A stretch of 64,000 bases of DNA, taken from positions 124,001-188,000 of the forward strand of contig JASANG010003248.1 of assembly GCA_030248215.1 (NCBI GenBank), read 5' to 3'. Under the pieces are notes generated by a model, which saw only the letters and a list, made by a program, of their open reading frames with translations, had not been told where the DNA came from and searched no databases. Shown here piece by piece: positions 21,539 through 32,274 of the stretch. Both the position numbers and the translations under genes were made by a program. The DNA is from Enoplolaimus lenunculus (lineage: Eukaryota; Nematoda; Enoplea; Enoplida; Thoracostomopsidae). Position 1 is the stretch's first letter, and each line of letters starts with the position of its first letter.

Positions 21539-22185
21539 TAAGTGGATAGTCTCGATACCCTATTAGAGTTCATTGATATCAGTTATCACTAAATTGTAGG
21601 GCATAAATGACTCCAGGAGCAAATTAACTTCGTTCGACAGTTTAAAGCATACTTAAGTTTTGAAAGCACATATCTAAGTATAATTTTGCATTATACCTCA
21701 ATTTTTTGATACAAGACGAATAAACGTTTAATGCAACGGGCAGTTGCAATAACTGATATATCTGTAACGAAGGGTGGCGGGGGGCGGGTTAAAAATAAAT
21801 AACAGTTCGTAACCGAATAACAAGGTGGATACCTATCGAAATTTTCACATGTATACAGATGGCAGTGTTTGAAGCACATGTTTTCCAACTTTTATCGACC
21901 CAGAAAGGCGATTTTACAAACGACACAACAAGTTACTTTACCCACAACCATTTACGCTTAGGCTTACACATTACGGTTAAACTTCTGGTTTAGAAAAACA
22001 CTTTCGTATGCCTAAGCTTAAGCAAGCTCTATCTTAGTCTCTCCCTATGTCGAAATCTGAGCGTAAACCTCAGCAGTACCACCGATACCGCCCTCTAAAC
22101 TTCCTGAATATCTGAAGGGGCGCCGGGCAAAACTGATCTGACACACGATTTAAATTTTTTTGCACCTTTGGCACAATTTAGGTTA

Positions 22186-22636
22186 CTGTATTGACCCGAA
22201 TAAGAGAGGGAGGGGTAATGAGAGGGGTCCCCATTTTGAGTCCGAATCAATTGGAGTCCGTAACCCTGATAACAGTCCTCCGTACTTAAGCGCATAGAGT
22301 CCCTAAATCCTAATTAGAGTCCATGAAGGCCTGTTATTCGTAATTGTAGTGCATAAATCACTCCAAGACCAAATAATATTGAGTTCGAATCTTTAAGGCG
22401 TACCTAAATTTTAAATATACATTCCTAAGTATAACCTTGTATTATCGCTCAAGCTATTGACACAAGAGAAATAAACGTTAAATTCAACGGATAATTGCAG
22501 TACCGGATAATATATCAGTAACGAAGAGCGGCGGGGCGTGGGTTACAAATAACAGTCCGTAATCGAATAACAAGGGGGATACCCTCTGGAGAGGTCAAAT
22601 AAATATCAGTCCCCCCTTTTATTCGGGTCACTACAG
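22186..22636. mobile_element. Mariner-like MITE 'M', copy 4, apparently full length
   Basis: Starts CTGTATTGACCCGAATAAG and ends TTATTCGGGTCACTACAG. TA flanks at 22184-22185 and 22637-22638. It serves as the reference for reading the interrupted copy 3. Confidence 0.88.
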
Positions 22637-23203
22637 TAAGTACAGCGTCAATTAACGCTTGTTTTGCTTCTTACATGCTTGGCTCGCTATTTTTTTAACA
22701 AATTTAAATTTTTTCAGCAAAAACTTTAATCTTTTATAGGAGAAATAAGAAAACTCAAGCTTCCGCCATGCGAAATGCAACGTACCAAATGAAAAATAAA
22801 TCTTAAACCGTTTCTTAATGATACGTTTGGTGGCGATGTAGTGTAACGTGATATACCAAAACTATGTTTGTACTTAACATTTGGAAAATTATTTTAAGCA
22901 TTTGAAACCCGAAATTATATATTGTCTGAGTTTTAAGACAATTTTTATTTTGAGAAATTTCATAAAGTTTTTATAAATATAACGAATATTTTCGGGTGCT
23001 TGCGCAATCGCAACATTAAAATAAAATGACTGACTGTAGCTAATTTGATTAAATTTTAATTATACATTTCGATTTAGGCTGTTTGAACATCAAGGTGTAC
23101 CTAACCACAGCTGAAAAATACCGGAACCGGAGATTTGAAAAATACTGAAGCAGGAGATTCATAAAATACCGGATCTTGAGGCTAACAAAACTTGGCTTAG
23201 AGC

Positions 23204-23688
23204 ACCGTTCACAATATAATTTTAAAGCCTGCCACAAAATGTGTCATAAGGTAGGGTTAACGCGTGACAAATTTTAAATTTGTGACGCGTTAACCCTACC
23301 TTATGACACATTTTTTCTGTTAACCCCACGCGTTAACCCTACCTTATGACACATTTTTTCTGTTAACCCCACGCGTTAACCCTACCTTATGACACATTTT
23401 TTCTGTTAACCCCACGCGTTAACCCTACCTTATGACACATTTTTTCTGTTAACCCCACGCGTTAACCCTACCTTATGACACATTTTTTCTGTTAACCCCA
23501 CCATTACACGTGTCACAAAGCACTTTGTAACACGTGTTAGTGTAGAGTTAACGCAAAATTTACCCTCTATATATCCATATCTACCGCACACTTTATTTAT
23601 ATGTGTGTGGCTTCTGAACTTGCCACGCGTTAACCCTAACTTATGACACATTTTGTGGCAGTCTTTAAAATTATATTGTGAACGGCGT
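23204..23688. mobile_element. TIR element with ~60-bp inverted ends and an internal 43-bp tandem array
   Basis: The left end (ACCGTTCACAATATAATTTT...) is mirrored at the right (...AAAATTATATTGTGAACGG). Both continue inward to a TGCCACAAAATGTGTCATAA block. Internal tandem units repeat the inner part of the terminal repeat. A solo end lies at 28021-28064. Target duplication is unclear. Confidence 0.8.
23283..23510 (+). repeat. 43-bp tandem repeat, about 5 copies
   Basis: The unit ACGCGTTAACCCTACCTTAT then GACACATTTTTTCTGTTAACCCC is repeated nearly without change. The first part matches the inner terminal repeat, so the array probably grew from one end of the element. Confidence 0.92.
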
Positions 23689-23867
23689 ATAGTCAGAATT
23701 TGTTAATTTTAGCAAATATCTGCAATGTGTTGTTAAATCGTTCAAACTTACGCCAAATGTTAAAACTAAACGCGCCAAACAGGTAAATTTTGTAAGACAT
23801 AATTGCCATAAATTTCAGACTATATTCCGTGAATATCTCAACGCCTCGTCCCTGGTTCATACCTAAA

Positions 23868-23990
23868 GGGGCCAGGCGGAACAGTATTATAAGTATATTC
23901 CAAAGCGTAAGCCTAAGCGTAATCGTAAGCCAAGCAAAAAATTTAGTCTAAACCTTAAGCGTACTCTATAACACTCTCCGCCCCTGATCT
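23868..23990 (-). mobile_element. TTAGGC-bearing remnant with CGGAACAGTATTATA end
   Basis: Begins GGCCAGGCGGAACAGTATTA, which is the reverse of the right end of the element at 16722-17053. It continues into CGTAAGCCTAAGCGTAATCG and TTTAGTCTAAACC. Confidence 0.5.
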
Positions 23991-24690
23991 TTACATGGAC
24001 CCCTAAAGGGGAACCCCATATTGCTGCGCCCGGTAAATACTATTGCTCGACTACAGAGTGAACCAAATTTAATTGTAGTTTTACTGAACATTAAATTGCA
24101 CAAAACAGACATTATATTGAATAATTCACATGCAAAAATGTACAACTGAACGCGCTGTGAAAATGATAACTAAAATTTTTTTACATAAAATTTTCGCCAA
24201 AAAGCAATGAAGTTGAACATTTGATTATATTCCAAAATGCCGTCTATGCCTTATTACCAAGGCATATCTCGTTTTAAAATACTTAAATATTTCTGGTCGT
24301 TTCACAATTTAAAACAAATTTTTGAACAGCAAATTTTAAATTTAATTTTCACCAGAATCGTATTTTTAAATGTGGAGTTAAACGCAGTTGTAAACAGAAA
24401 ACGATATTTAAAACTCGAAATAACAATAACAACAACAAAACGTATATTTTATAAGAAACCATTTTAAAATAATTTCAATTATATACTGTGTATTTTACCA
24501 AGGACACGGACTGCAATGGTGTGGTACATTTGCATTTTTATAAAACGTAACCAAAGCATACCTTAAACTTTTTCGCTGTGACAATGGCAGACATATAACT
24601 CAGTAAAAATTGTGTTTCATAACATTTGCCAGCCCGCCCCTCGTCAAATATTTCTGGATCCACCTCAGGTTGTTAAGCATCATATATCTA

Positions 24691-25086
24691 CTGTGGTGAC
24701 CCGAATAAGAGGTGGGGAGGCTGATAATTATTTGGCCTCTCCAGAGGGAACCCCCCTTGTTATTCGGTTACGGACCGTTATTTATTTATAGCCCACGCTC
24801 CGCCACCCTTCGTTACTGATATATATCCGGTGCTGCAACTATCCGTTGAATTAAACGTTTATTTGTTTTGCGTCAATAGCTTGAACGATCATGCAAGGTT
24901 ATACTTAGGAATGTACATTCCAAATTTAAGTACGCCTTAAAGAGTCGAACTCAATTTTATTTGGTCTTGGAGTGATTTATGCAATACAATTAGGAATAAC
25001 AGACCTTCATGGACTCTAATTAGGATTTAGGGACTCTATCCGCTTAAAAGTACTTACTCTTATTAGGGATACGGACTCCTATTGAT
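24691..25086. mobile_element. Mariner-like MITE 'M', copy 5, right end missing
   Basis: Starts CTGTGGTGACCCGAATAAG after TA. The family body is colinear with copy 1 up to GGACTCCTATTGA and lacks the right terminal repeat. Confidence 0.8.
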
Positions 25087-26276
25087 AAATTTGGTAAGTT
25101 TTAACTGGAATTATACTGAAAAAGACACTAAAGCATGCGAATGATGGAACGTGATCAACTTTAGAAAGATTGAAATATCAACCTGTGGGTGGGAGATTGT
25201 CCATGACATCCATTAATACGTCTACGATACAATTCTATACAACTGCAAAAAATATATATAATTTATTTGTTATTTGTTTCCCTGAGATCGATACGATACA
25301 TAAACAACGTTGGAACACAGAACAACAAATTAAAAATTATATATACCCTTTTTTGAAATTGTCGCATTAAAGAACAGCAGGGTACAACCGGGGGAATGCC
25401 TCCGGTTCCGACAGAAAATCGGCATTCGGCTCCGGTAGAATTTTTGCCGGAGGTTCCTGTAATTTCGGTAGTAAAATTTTGCATAATTTTGCACAATTTG
25501 TGTTTATCGCGCTTCGTTTTACTTTTGTAACAATTTTCTGGAAAGAATTTTCAAAATTTCGCACAAAATTAACGTAAAACCAAACAACTTAACATTTTGC
25601 AGATATTGGCTAAAATTAACTAATTAACCATCATTTGTACTACTTAATTTCGCCTCACCTTCGGCTCCGGCAAGTTTCGTCGACCTCCGGCTCCGACTCC
25701 GGTATTTTTCAGGTCTGGTTGCACCCTGATGAGTAGAATATCACAACATATTAAAAGGCTCTTCATTTCTAACAAGACATTTCCAAGGATGAGCAGATTT
25801 TTTTAATTGTTTGATAAATTTAAAAATTGAAATTTTGGCCAGTATTCTCAAATGTGCGTAGTTCCTATCACCAGCAATGACACAAGTCTCATAAACTAGA
25901 AACGTATTAAGTAGAAAATGACAGGTTTTGCAAATCGGTAGTTGCTTTGCAAACGCAATATTAACAACTTTATACAGTATTTCATTCAATTTTGAATTGC
26001 GATAAATATAATTTTCACTCTCCTTAAATGTAAAGCAGTTTTATATAAATAAAAAAATTGAAGAAAATAAAATTTGAAACATTTAAAATAAAAACTACCA
26101 ACTACGAACAATAAATCATGGAAATATTATGAGGTAGCAGAAAATGACTATAATACGATACACGCAATAACAATTTTACATTTTAAACAATTGTGTCAAA
26201 CTTTGACTACTTAAGCTATATCGGATAGGCGCACAACGGCGGTTAAGTGTCACAAGAATGGCAGAATTCATTGTTA

Positions 26277-26375
26277 CTGTAGTGTCCCGAATAAGAGGCA
26301 ATTATGTACGCTAATATTAACATTGTTGAACCCAAGACACCTATTGATTCAGACTTGAGAACCCTCTTTTATTAG
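26277..26375. mobile_element. Mariner-like MITE 'M', copy 6, short derivative
   Basis: CTGTAGTGTCCCGAATAAGA after TA, then a deletion to the right-hand family words ACCTATTGATTCAGACTTGA and CCCTCTTTTATTAG. The terminal repeat is lost. Confidence 0.55.
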
Positions 26376-26896
26376 CCAATCGATTTTTATGTGGCTAACT
26401 AATCCCACCAATTAGTACTTATTTTGAAACAACAAATTTAAGTAATTAATTGTGATACTTAGGTTTGTTTGTGCCAGTCTATTAACCCTGGCAAAAAACA
26501 ACTGTCACAGTTCGTTCTCGAATCCTTTTTTATGTAAAAAGACCAAAATGTCGGTGTATAACTCAGGTTCGGAAATGAAAACTTATAAGCAAAAAAGCAT
26601 GAGCATAAAGCCTAAACCTAAACACCTACAATTATGTTCGCGACCTGTTTTGTATACACTTAAGCGAAAACTGATATTAAAAATATTTAACGTCTAAATT
26701 CAATTTATTACCAACAAAATTGAGTCTCAAAATAGAAATTACAACAAAAAACGTGCAAAACATCCATGTACAACACTGATATATACAGGCTTGTGCTCAT
26801 GAAATATATACTATTTATACGTTTCAAAACGCTAAATGTAATATTTATTTTTGAATTTAAAACTGCCGCAGATATGAAAACTATCATCAGTAACCT

Positions 26897-27081
26897 GTAT
26901 TCTCAAAAGTATCAGTCATGTGCCTACTGCCAGTTAGTAATAGATTCTGAAACAAGCGAATTATGCAAGCTGCGGATCCGAAATTCTGTGCGATAAAAGA
27001 GGCGAATTGTGTGAAATAAATATATTTAAATTTCAAAGTCTACTTATATCACCAATTGTGCTATAGATATTTGAGAATATG
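26897..27081. mobile_element. MITE family 'Q', copy
   Basis: Left end GTATTCTCAAAAGTATCAG then CTACTGCCAGTTAGTAATAG. Right end TATCACCAATTGTGCTATAG then ATATTTGAGAATATGG. Confidence 0.6.
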
Positions 27082-28020
27082 GTAATAGAGGAAATTTAGT
27101 CATTTTTTCATTATTTCTATTTGAGCATACGACGATAGTAAAACAATTACAATAATTGTTTTATAAAAAAACGTTTCAAATCAGGTAAACAGAATGAAGA
27201 ATACATATTCACTTAGCCTGATTGGATCATACACACAAAATTACCATTAATTTTATACAATGAATATAGTTGTGAAATATTAGAGTTAAACTCTCCGTTT
27301 CGAATAACAATAATATGCTTCCAAAGCATAAATATATAAATGCAAACAAAATAAAACAAACTTCAAACTTAGATTAAAAAATATACTCTCATTGTGCTTT
27401 ATGAATATAATTCGGGGGTATTTTTTCAATTCTGTCAGGGGCGCAGCCAGAAGCGAGCCAAATGGTGTCGTGACATCTTTTAAAGGCTTTGGACAAATTT
27501 ATTTTGGTTTTATAATCAAAACAAAAACTATGCATATTTAAGTAATCCAAGCATTCTGATTGCGCTCATGTCTTGTGGTAAAAATCGCGTAACTGAATTT
27601 CCAAATCGTAACGAAATGAAATGTAAATATAAAATCGACTCCTTTACGACCTGAGAAAGATTGACGTCTGGGTAATGGGTCATCCACGTTATAATGCTTA
27701 CACAAATGAAAAATGATTAAGTTTGTCGAGTCGTTTGGGTTGAAATGGCCGTTAATTATTAGCATATTTGAGCTGTAATTTGTTTGAATACAACAGGAGT
27801 ATGATGTATTCGTTGGTCAAAACTATTTGACAATTTATATAAAAATTTAAATGTAACCACATTCGAATCGTCTTCTTAACATTAATACACAACGTAAAAT
27901 GAAACAAATACACAAGTGCAACAGTGTGAAATATTATATTAGCAAAGTAATATTACGTAGATCATAATACCCTGGTTATTCGTTTCAAAACGGTAGTCAG
28001 AGCAGCCATGGTCTATAAAA

Positions 28021-28064
28021 CATTTTGTGGCACTGTTGATAAAATTATTGTGAACGGTGTATAA
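28021..28064 (+). mobile_element. Solo end of the 23204-23688 TIR family
   Basis: CATTTTGTGGCACTGTTGAT then AAAATTATTGTGAACGGTGT matches the right end of the element at 23688. Confidence 0.6.
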
Positions 28065-29758
28065 TTTAATCTTCTTAAACGTTCTCTAAACGTGAAATAT
28101 TTTTCAGTACATCCAACGGAAGGGGCGTAACTGTAATTTAAACTTATATTTCTAAATCTTATTGTCAGCGTATAAATAAGCTACAATTGAGAAAAAAATT
28201 AGTCTAAAGATTAAACATACTCTAGTGCAGTGCCGTTCATAAAACGATTACTGTATTGATTTGCTTAAACAGCAATTTTTTCGCGAAGTTTTAGTATTTT
28301 TATAAACAACAACAACAAAATTAAATTAAATGTTTATGTTAAAATATTTAAATCCTAAAGTCGTTTATGCGTCTTCGTTTCCCCTAATTTAGGCTCATAA
28401 ATTTTTCAATTTAAAATAAAAAAACCCAAATCATTTCATAAAAAGTATATCCACACGCATACGTTCTTATAATAAACATAAAATGACATTTAAACAACAG
28501 AAATAATTACAACAAAAAATAATAGCAATAATAATAATAATAATAAACCAACACAGTTAGTAAGACGAATTCCCATTGTAGCGAGGTAGAAATGTGATGA
28601 TCATGAATAATTGTGTGGCTGGCAATCTGTATATCGCAAAATAACATACATATATACATGACATACATATATATGTATATATCGACACCATGACAAGTTT
28701 CAGCTTCCAACAGTTTGGTGCCCAAAATCGGCATTCAACCAAACTTCCGGTAAAATTATTGAAGACAAAATATTCAAGAATATCGGAATGAAAGCATAAA
28801 AACACTACGATGCTTAAAAGCACAGGTAACAGTAGGCATATCTGTTCATTGGAACCTCAGATTGTTTCCAATGATCAAACAAGTTGCCGCCATTTGAAAC
28901 TGTTCCATAAACATGCTTGGTACATCGATTCCTGGTGTTACGAGTATGGAACCGTGATTCCAAGCCAGAATATATTTCATTCCAGGATGACAAGCAGTTA
29001 GCCAATTTAAAGTTTAAATTCTTCAATTTTGGCACGAATCCCACCATAGTGCAACTTTAGTTTGTCGTTGCAACATTGAACAGTTTATTCAAATTGCTAT
29101 TATTCTTCACGCTGCAAATAGAAACATTTCAGTTTGGCATTGCTGATGATCGCAGCAGTTGTAACTCCAATTTCGTCATTGTAACCGTTTTTTTGGTTCA
29201 AACGAACCAACCAACCAATTAAAATTCAACGTTCAGAAGCAACTGGAATATTTTGCAGACACCAATGGCAACAACAACAACAAAAATAATAACAAGAGCA
29301 ACAATAAAGACAACCAATAACAAATCACCAAGAGTTCACCTTTAGTTAGCATGCAAAACCGGAGTCGATTGCTCACGTTGGATATTTTGAACCGGAGCAC
29401 AAAATCACAAATATATCCCTCTTGTAATGGTTTCATATCGCCGTGCGCAAAATAAACACAAACCTACAAACATATATGGCGAACGCAATTGATCATATGC
29501 TTGCTGATATTTTCCACAAGTAGTGCGTTTAGCAATATGCAAAGTGCGATTGTATATTTACGTTAATAAGCATATATTTCGCAAATTTTGGCTAACTTTT
29601 GCATTCTTCATATGCAATTAGCAATTTTCTCGAAATTGCAATTTGAATCGCAGGTAAATCGTTACAAGTGTAACGAGCCTATAGTACACATAGACACATA
29701 TTTGCGAACATTTCGGCGTGCGTTACAGTTGATCACGTTGTTGTCAGACTGTTCTGCG

Positions 29759-29888
29759 ATTTTTAGCAATTAGTAAAACTGCAATTTTGTAATTTTTAGC
29801 AATTAGTAAAACTGCAATTTTGTAATTTTTAGCAATTAGTAAAACTGCAATTTTGTAATTTTTAGCAATTAGTAAAACTGCAATTTTG
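29759..29888. repeat. 33-bp tandem repeat (4 copies) in the hunchback 3' flank
   Basis: Unit AATTTTTAGCAATTAGTAAA then ACTGCAATTTTGT, almost identical between copies. It lies 122 bp beyond the hunchback stop codon, so it is probably in the 3' UTR. Confidence 0.93.
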
Positions 29889-30009
29889 AACTGATATATG
29901 CACATTTAAATGAAATATATGTGTAGTATATAATTCAAAATGAACAGCCTTTCCCCGCAAATGTTGCTGACAATAAATGCCAAAAGTTGTTATTTGGCAG
30001 ATAATGGAA

Positions 30010-30446
30010 TTACATTCGTCCCATGCGATCGTGTGACTTTTTTGCGATATGCAAAAACCAATCAACTGCGTCGTTGCATTTATGACCACAAACATTACAC
30101 TGAAATGGATCGTCAAAATTATGAAATGTCATATGAACATAAAACAGAGCTTGATTACGAAATGCCATTTCGCATGGTTTGCATTCATAAGCGTCCGCCC
30201 AGTCAGACTGAGGCATCCGGCCGCCGTTAATAGAACCACTTCCGCCGGAAATATCGGGACCTGTTGAATTCGTAGGCGGTGGGCCGACGTTGGTGTCGCT
30301 TTGGCCACCACTGGAAACATTATCGTCGGAGCGGATTGGTTGACCTGAGTGGCTTGGATTTGACGAATTTTGTTCGTCCCCGGTTCGATGAGGTAATGTG
30401 ACTATTGAACCGGTGGCAGGTGTGGTAATACTGTTGATCAGCAAAC
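30010..30446 (-). CDS. hb: hunchback, 3' coding exon with the C-terminal zinc-finger pair
   Basis: On the minus strand it starts after acceptor TTTCTTTTTCAG and ends at TAA (30010-30012). The first two bases complete a Gly codon whose first base comes from the upstream exon (phase 1), giving ...PEQS-G-LLINS. The exon is Gly/Ser/Asn-rich, then carries two C2H2 fingers at protein residues about 3045-3097: YECKPCEMAFRNQALFYVHM, then FQCNVCGHKCNDAVDWFLHI. This pair, with its short linker near the C-terminus, is the conserved Hunchback/Ikaros-type dimerisation module. In Drosophila Hunchback the corresponding end reads YECKYCDIFF...YTIHMGYH. Splitting this module onto its own exon differs from the single coding exon of Drosophila. 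Confidence 0.96.
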
Positions 30447-30871
30447 CTGAAAAAGAAATACGACACATTCGAATAACCAAAACCTTGAAATAACATTTCT
30501 TACTACAATTGCTTTTAACTATCGAATATAATTTCAACACTAACGACCAACCGGCATTACTTACACAATTGAGTTTTTTGAATTCGTATTAACTTTCAAA
30601 GATATTATTTTCAAATTCAAAACTTACTTAGAACCGGTCAATAGTATTGAAAAACTGAAATTTGCGAAAAATTAACACCCGTTCATATTAATCAAGGGTC
30701 GAAAACAAAGGAAGCCTAAAAATACCAGCGATCATCATAGGTGTAATTGTCAAAATTTTCGTTCAGTTGAGAAAATACCTCGAGCGATAAAAAACGATGC
30801 CATTTACAATAATGAAGGTGATTTTAGGATTCGTTTGATGCGCTGTTTTCATGTCTTTCAAGAAATTTAGG

Positions 30872-32060
30872 GAGGGGATAATATCCTTTCTATCCCTCCT
30901 ACGCATACTGGGGATAATATCCTTTCTATCCCTCCTACGCATACTGGGGATAATATCCTTTCTATCCCTCCTACGCATACTGGGGATAATATCCTTCCTA
31001 TCCTTCCTACGCATACTGGGGATAATATCCTTTCTATCCCTCCTACGCATACTGGGGATAATATCCTTTCTATCCCTCCTACGCATACTGGGGATAATAT
31101 CCTTCCTATCCTTCCTACGCATACTGAGGATAATATCCTTTCTATCCCTCCTACGCATACTGGGGATAATATCCTTCCTATCCTTCCTACGCATACTGGG
31201 GATAATATCCTTTCTATCCCTCCTACGCATACTGGGGATAATATTCTTTCTATCCCTCCTACGCATACTGGGGATAATATCCTTCCTATCCTTCCTACGC
31301 ATACTGGGGATAATATCCTTTCTATCCCTCCTACGCATACTGGGGATAATATCCTTTCTATCCCTCCTACGCATACTGTGGATAATATCCTTCCTATCCT
31401 TCCTACGCATACTGGGGATAATATCCTTTCTATCCCTCCTACGCATACTGGGGATAATATCCTTTCTATCCCTCCTACGCATACTGGGGATAATATCCTT
31501 CCTATCCTTCCTACGCATACTGAGGATAATATCCTTTCTATCCCTCCTACGCATACTGGGGATAATATCCTTCCTATCCTTCCTACGCATACTGGGGATA
31601 ATATCCTTTCTATCCCTCCTACGCATACTGGGGATAATATCCTTTCTATCCCTCCTACGCATACTGGGGATAATATCCTTCCTATCCTTCCTACGCATAC
31701 TGGGGATAATATCCTTTCTCTCCCTCCTACGCATACTGGGGATAATATCCTTTCTATCCCTCCTACGCATACTGGGGATAATATCCTTTCTATCCCTCCT
31801 ACGCATACCGGGGATAATATCCTTTCTATCCCTCCTACGCATACTAGGATAATATCCTTTCTATACCTCCTACGCATACTGAGGATAATATCCTTTCTAT
31901 CCCTCCTACGCATACTGGGGATAATATCCTTCCTATCCTTCCTACGCATACTGGGGATAATATCCTTTCTATCCCTCCTACGCATACTGGGGATAATATC
32001 CTTTCTATCCCTCCTACGCATACTGGGGATAATATCCTTTCTATCCCTCCTACGCATACT
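30872..32060 (+). repeat. 36-bp minisatellite, about 33 copies, in the hunchback intron
   Basis: The plus-strand unit is GGGGATAATATCCTTTCTAT then CCCTCCTACGCATACT. Two main variants alternate (CTTTCTATCCCTCC and CTTCCTATCCTTCC). Their order repeats with a period of 11 units (396 bp). The unit is divisible by three, so long frames are open on both strands. They have no start context or splice link and are not genes. Confidence 0.97.
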
Positions 32061-32062
32061 TT

Positions 32063-32236
32063 CAGCGGCTGATTTAGAAGTTTCTAAAAACAGGGGTGTG
32101 CGAGATATAATAGTGGAAAAAGACTTGCGAGCAAAGCGAGCGACACCTAAACCTTAGTACAAAATATGAATTGCGATCCCTGTTGGTTGGCGGGCCCTAA
32201 GCCGGGTTTATTTACCGCCGGGTTGGATCCGCTAGT
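32063..32236. mobile_element. hAT-like small element between minisatellite and hunchback donor
   Basis: Left CAGCGGCTGATTTAG and right TTGGATCCGCTAGTG loosely resemble the CAGTGGCGGATCC ends of the hAT MITEs at 1910 and 59023. The pairing is imperfect and no clean target duplication is visible. It lies 38 bp from the splice donor. Confidence 0.4.
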
Positions 32237-32274
32237 GCACATATTCTAATCCAGTCTTTACAATTTAGTCTTAC

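Larger units (their letters stand above)
20457..21834. mobile_element. Mariner-like MITE 'M', copy 3, split by a nested element
   Basis: Left end CTACAGTGACCCGAATAAG after TA (20455-20456). The family body then runs to 20547, is interrupted by 20548-21538, and resumes at 21542. It ends in family sequence near 21834 without the terminal repeat, so it is 3' truncated. Confidence 0.8.
17929..29758. other. Intergenic region between the convergent PMCA and hunchback genes
   Basis: No supported coding sequence. It holds the MITEs and tandem arrays listed separately and degenerate TTAGGC-type remnants (19225-19345, 21955-22040, 23868-23990, 26590-26640, 28118-28215). It also holds (AAT)n near 28515-28545 and long AT-rich stretches. 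The portion below 30010 includes the hunchback 3' UTR. A minus-strand AATAAA lies near 29088, but its use is unknown. Confidence 0.6.
30447..32274 (-). other. hunchback intron (1828 bp) separating the C-terminal finger exon
   Basis: Donor GTAAGA (minus strand, at 32274) and acceptor TTTTTCAG (at 30447). Phase 1 on both sides. Two thirds of it is the 36-bp minisatellite at 30872-32060, followed by a short hAT-like element next to the donor. Confidence 0.93.

Noticed and set aside
23283-23500. GTTAACCC words read as telomeric repeat
   Set aside because: They occur once per 43-bp unit and are not a hexamer array.
23283-23510. Possible CRISPR-like direct repeats
   Set aside because: Units are directly adjacent without spacers and lie in a eukaryotic TIR element.
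30763-32157. Long open frames on both strands (for example 30763-31842 minus, 30851-31852 plus)
   Set aside because: They are translations of a 36-bp tandem repeat whose unit is divisible by three, inside the hunchback intron. There is no independent coding evidence.
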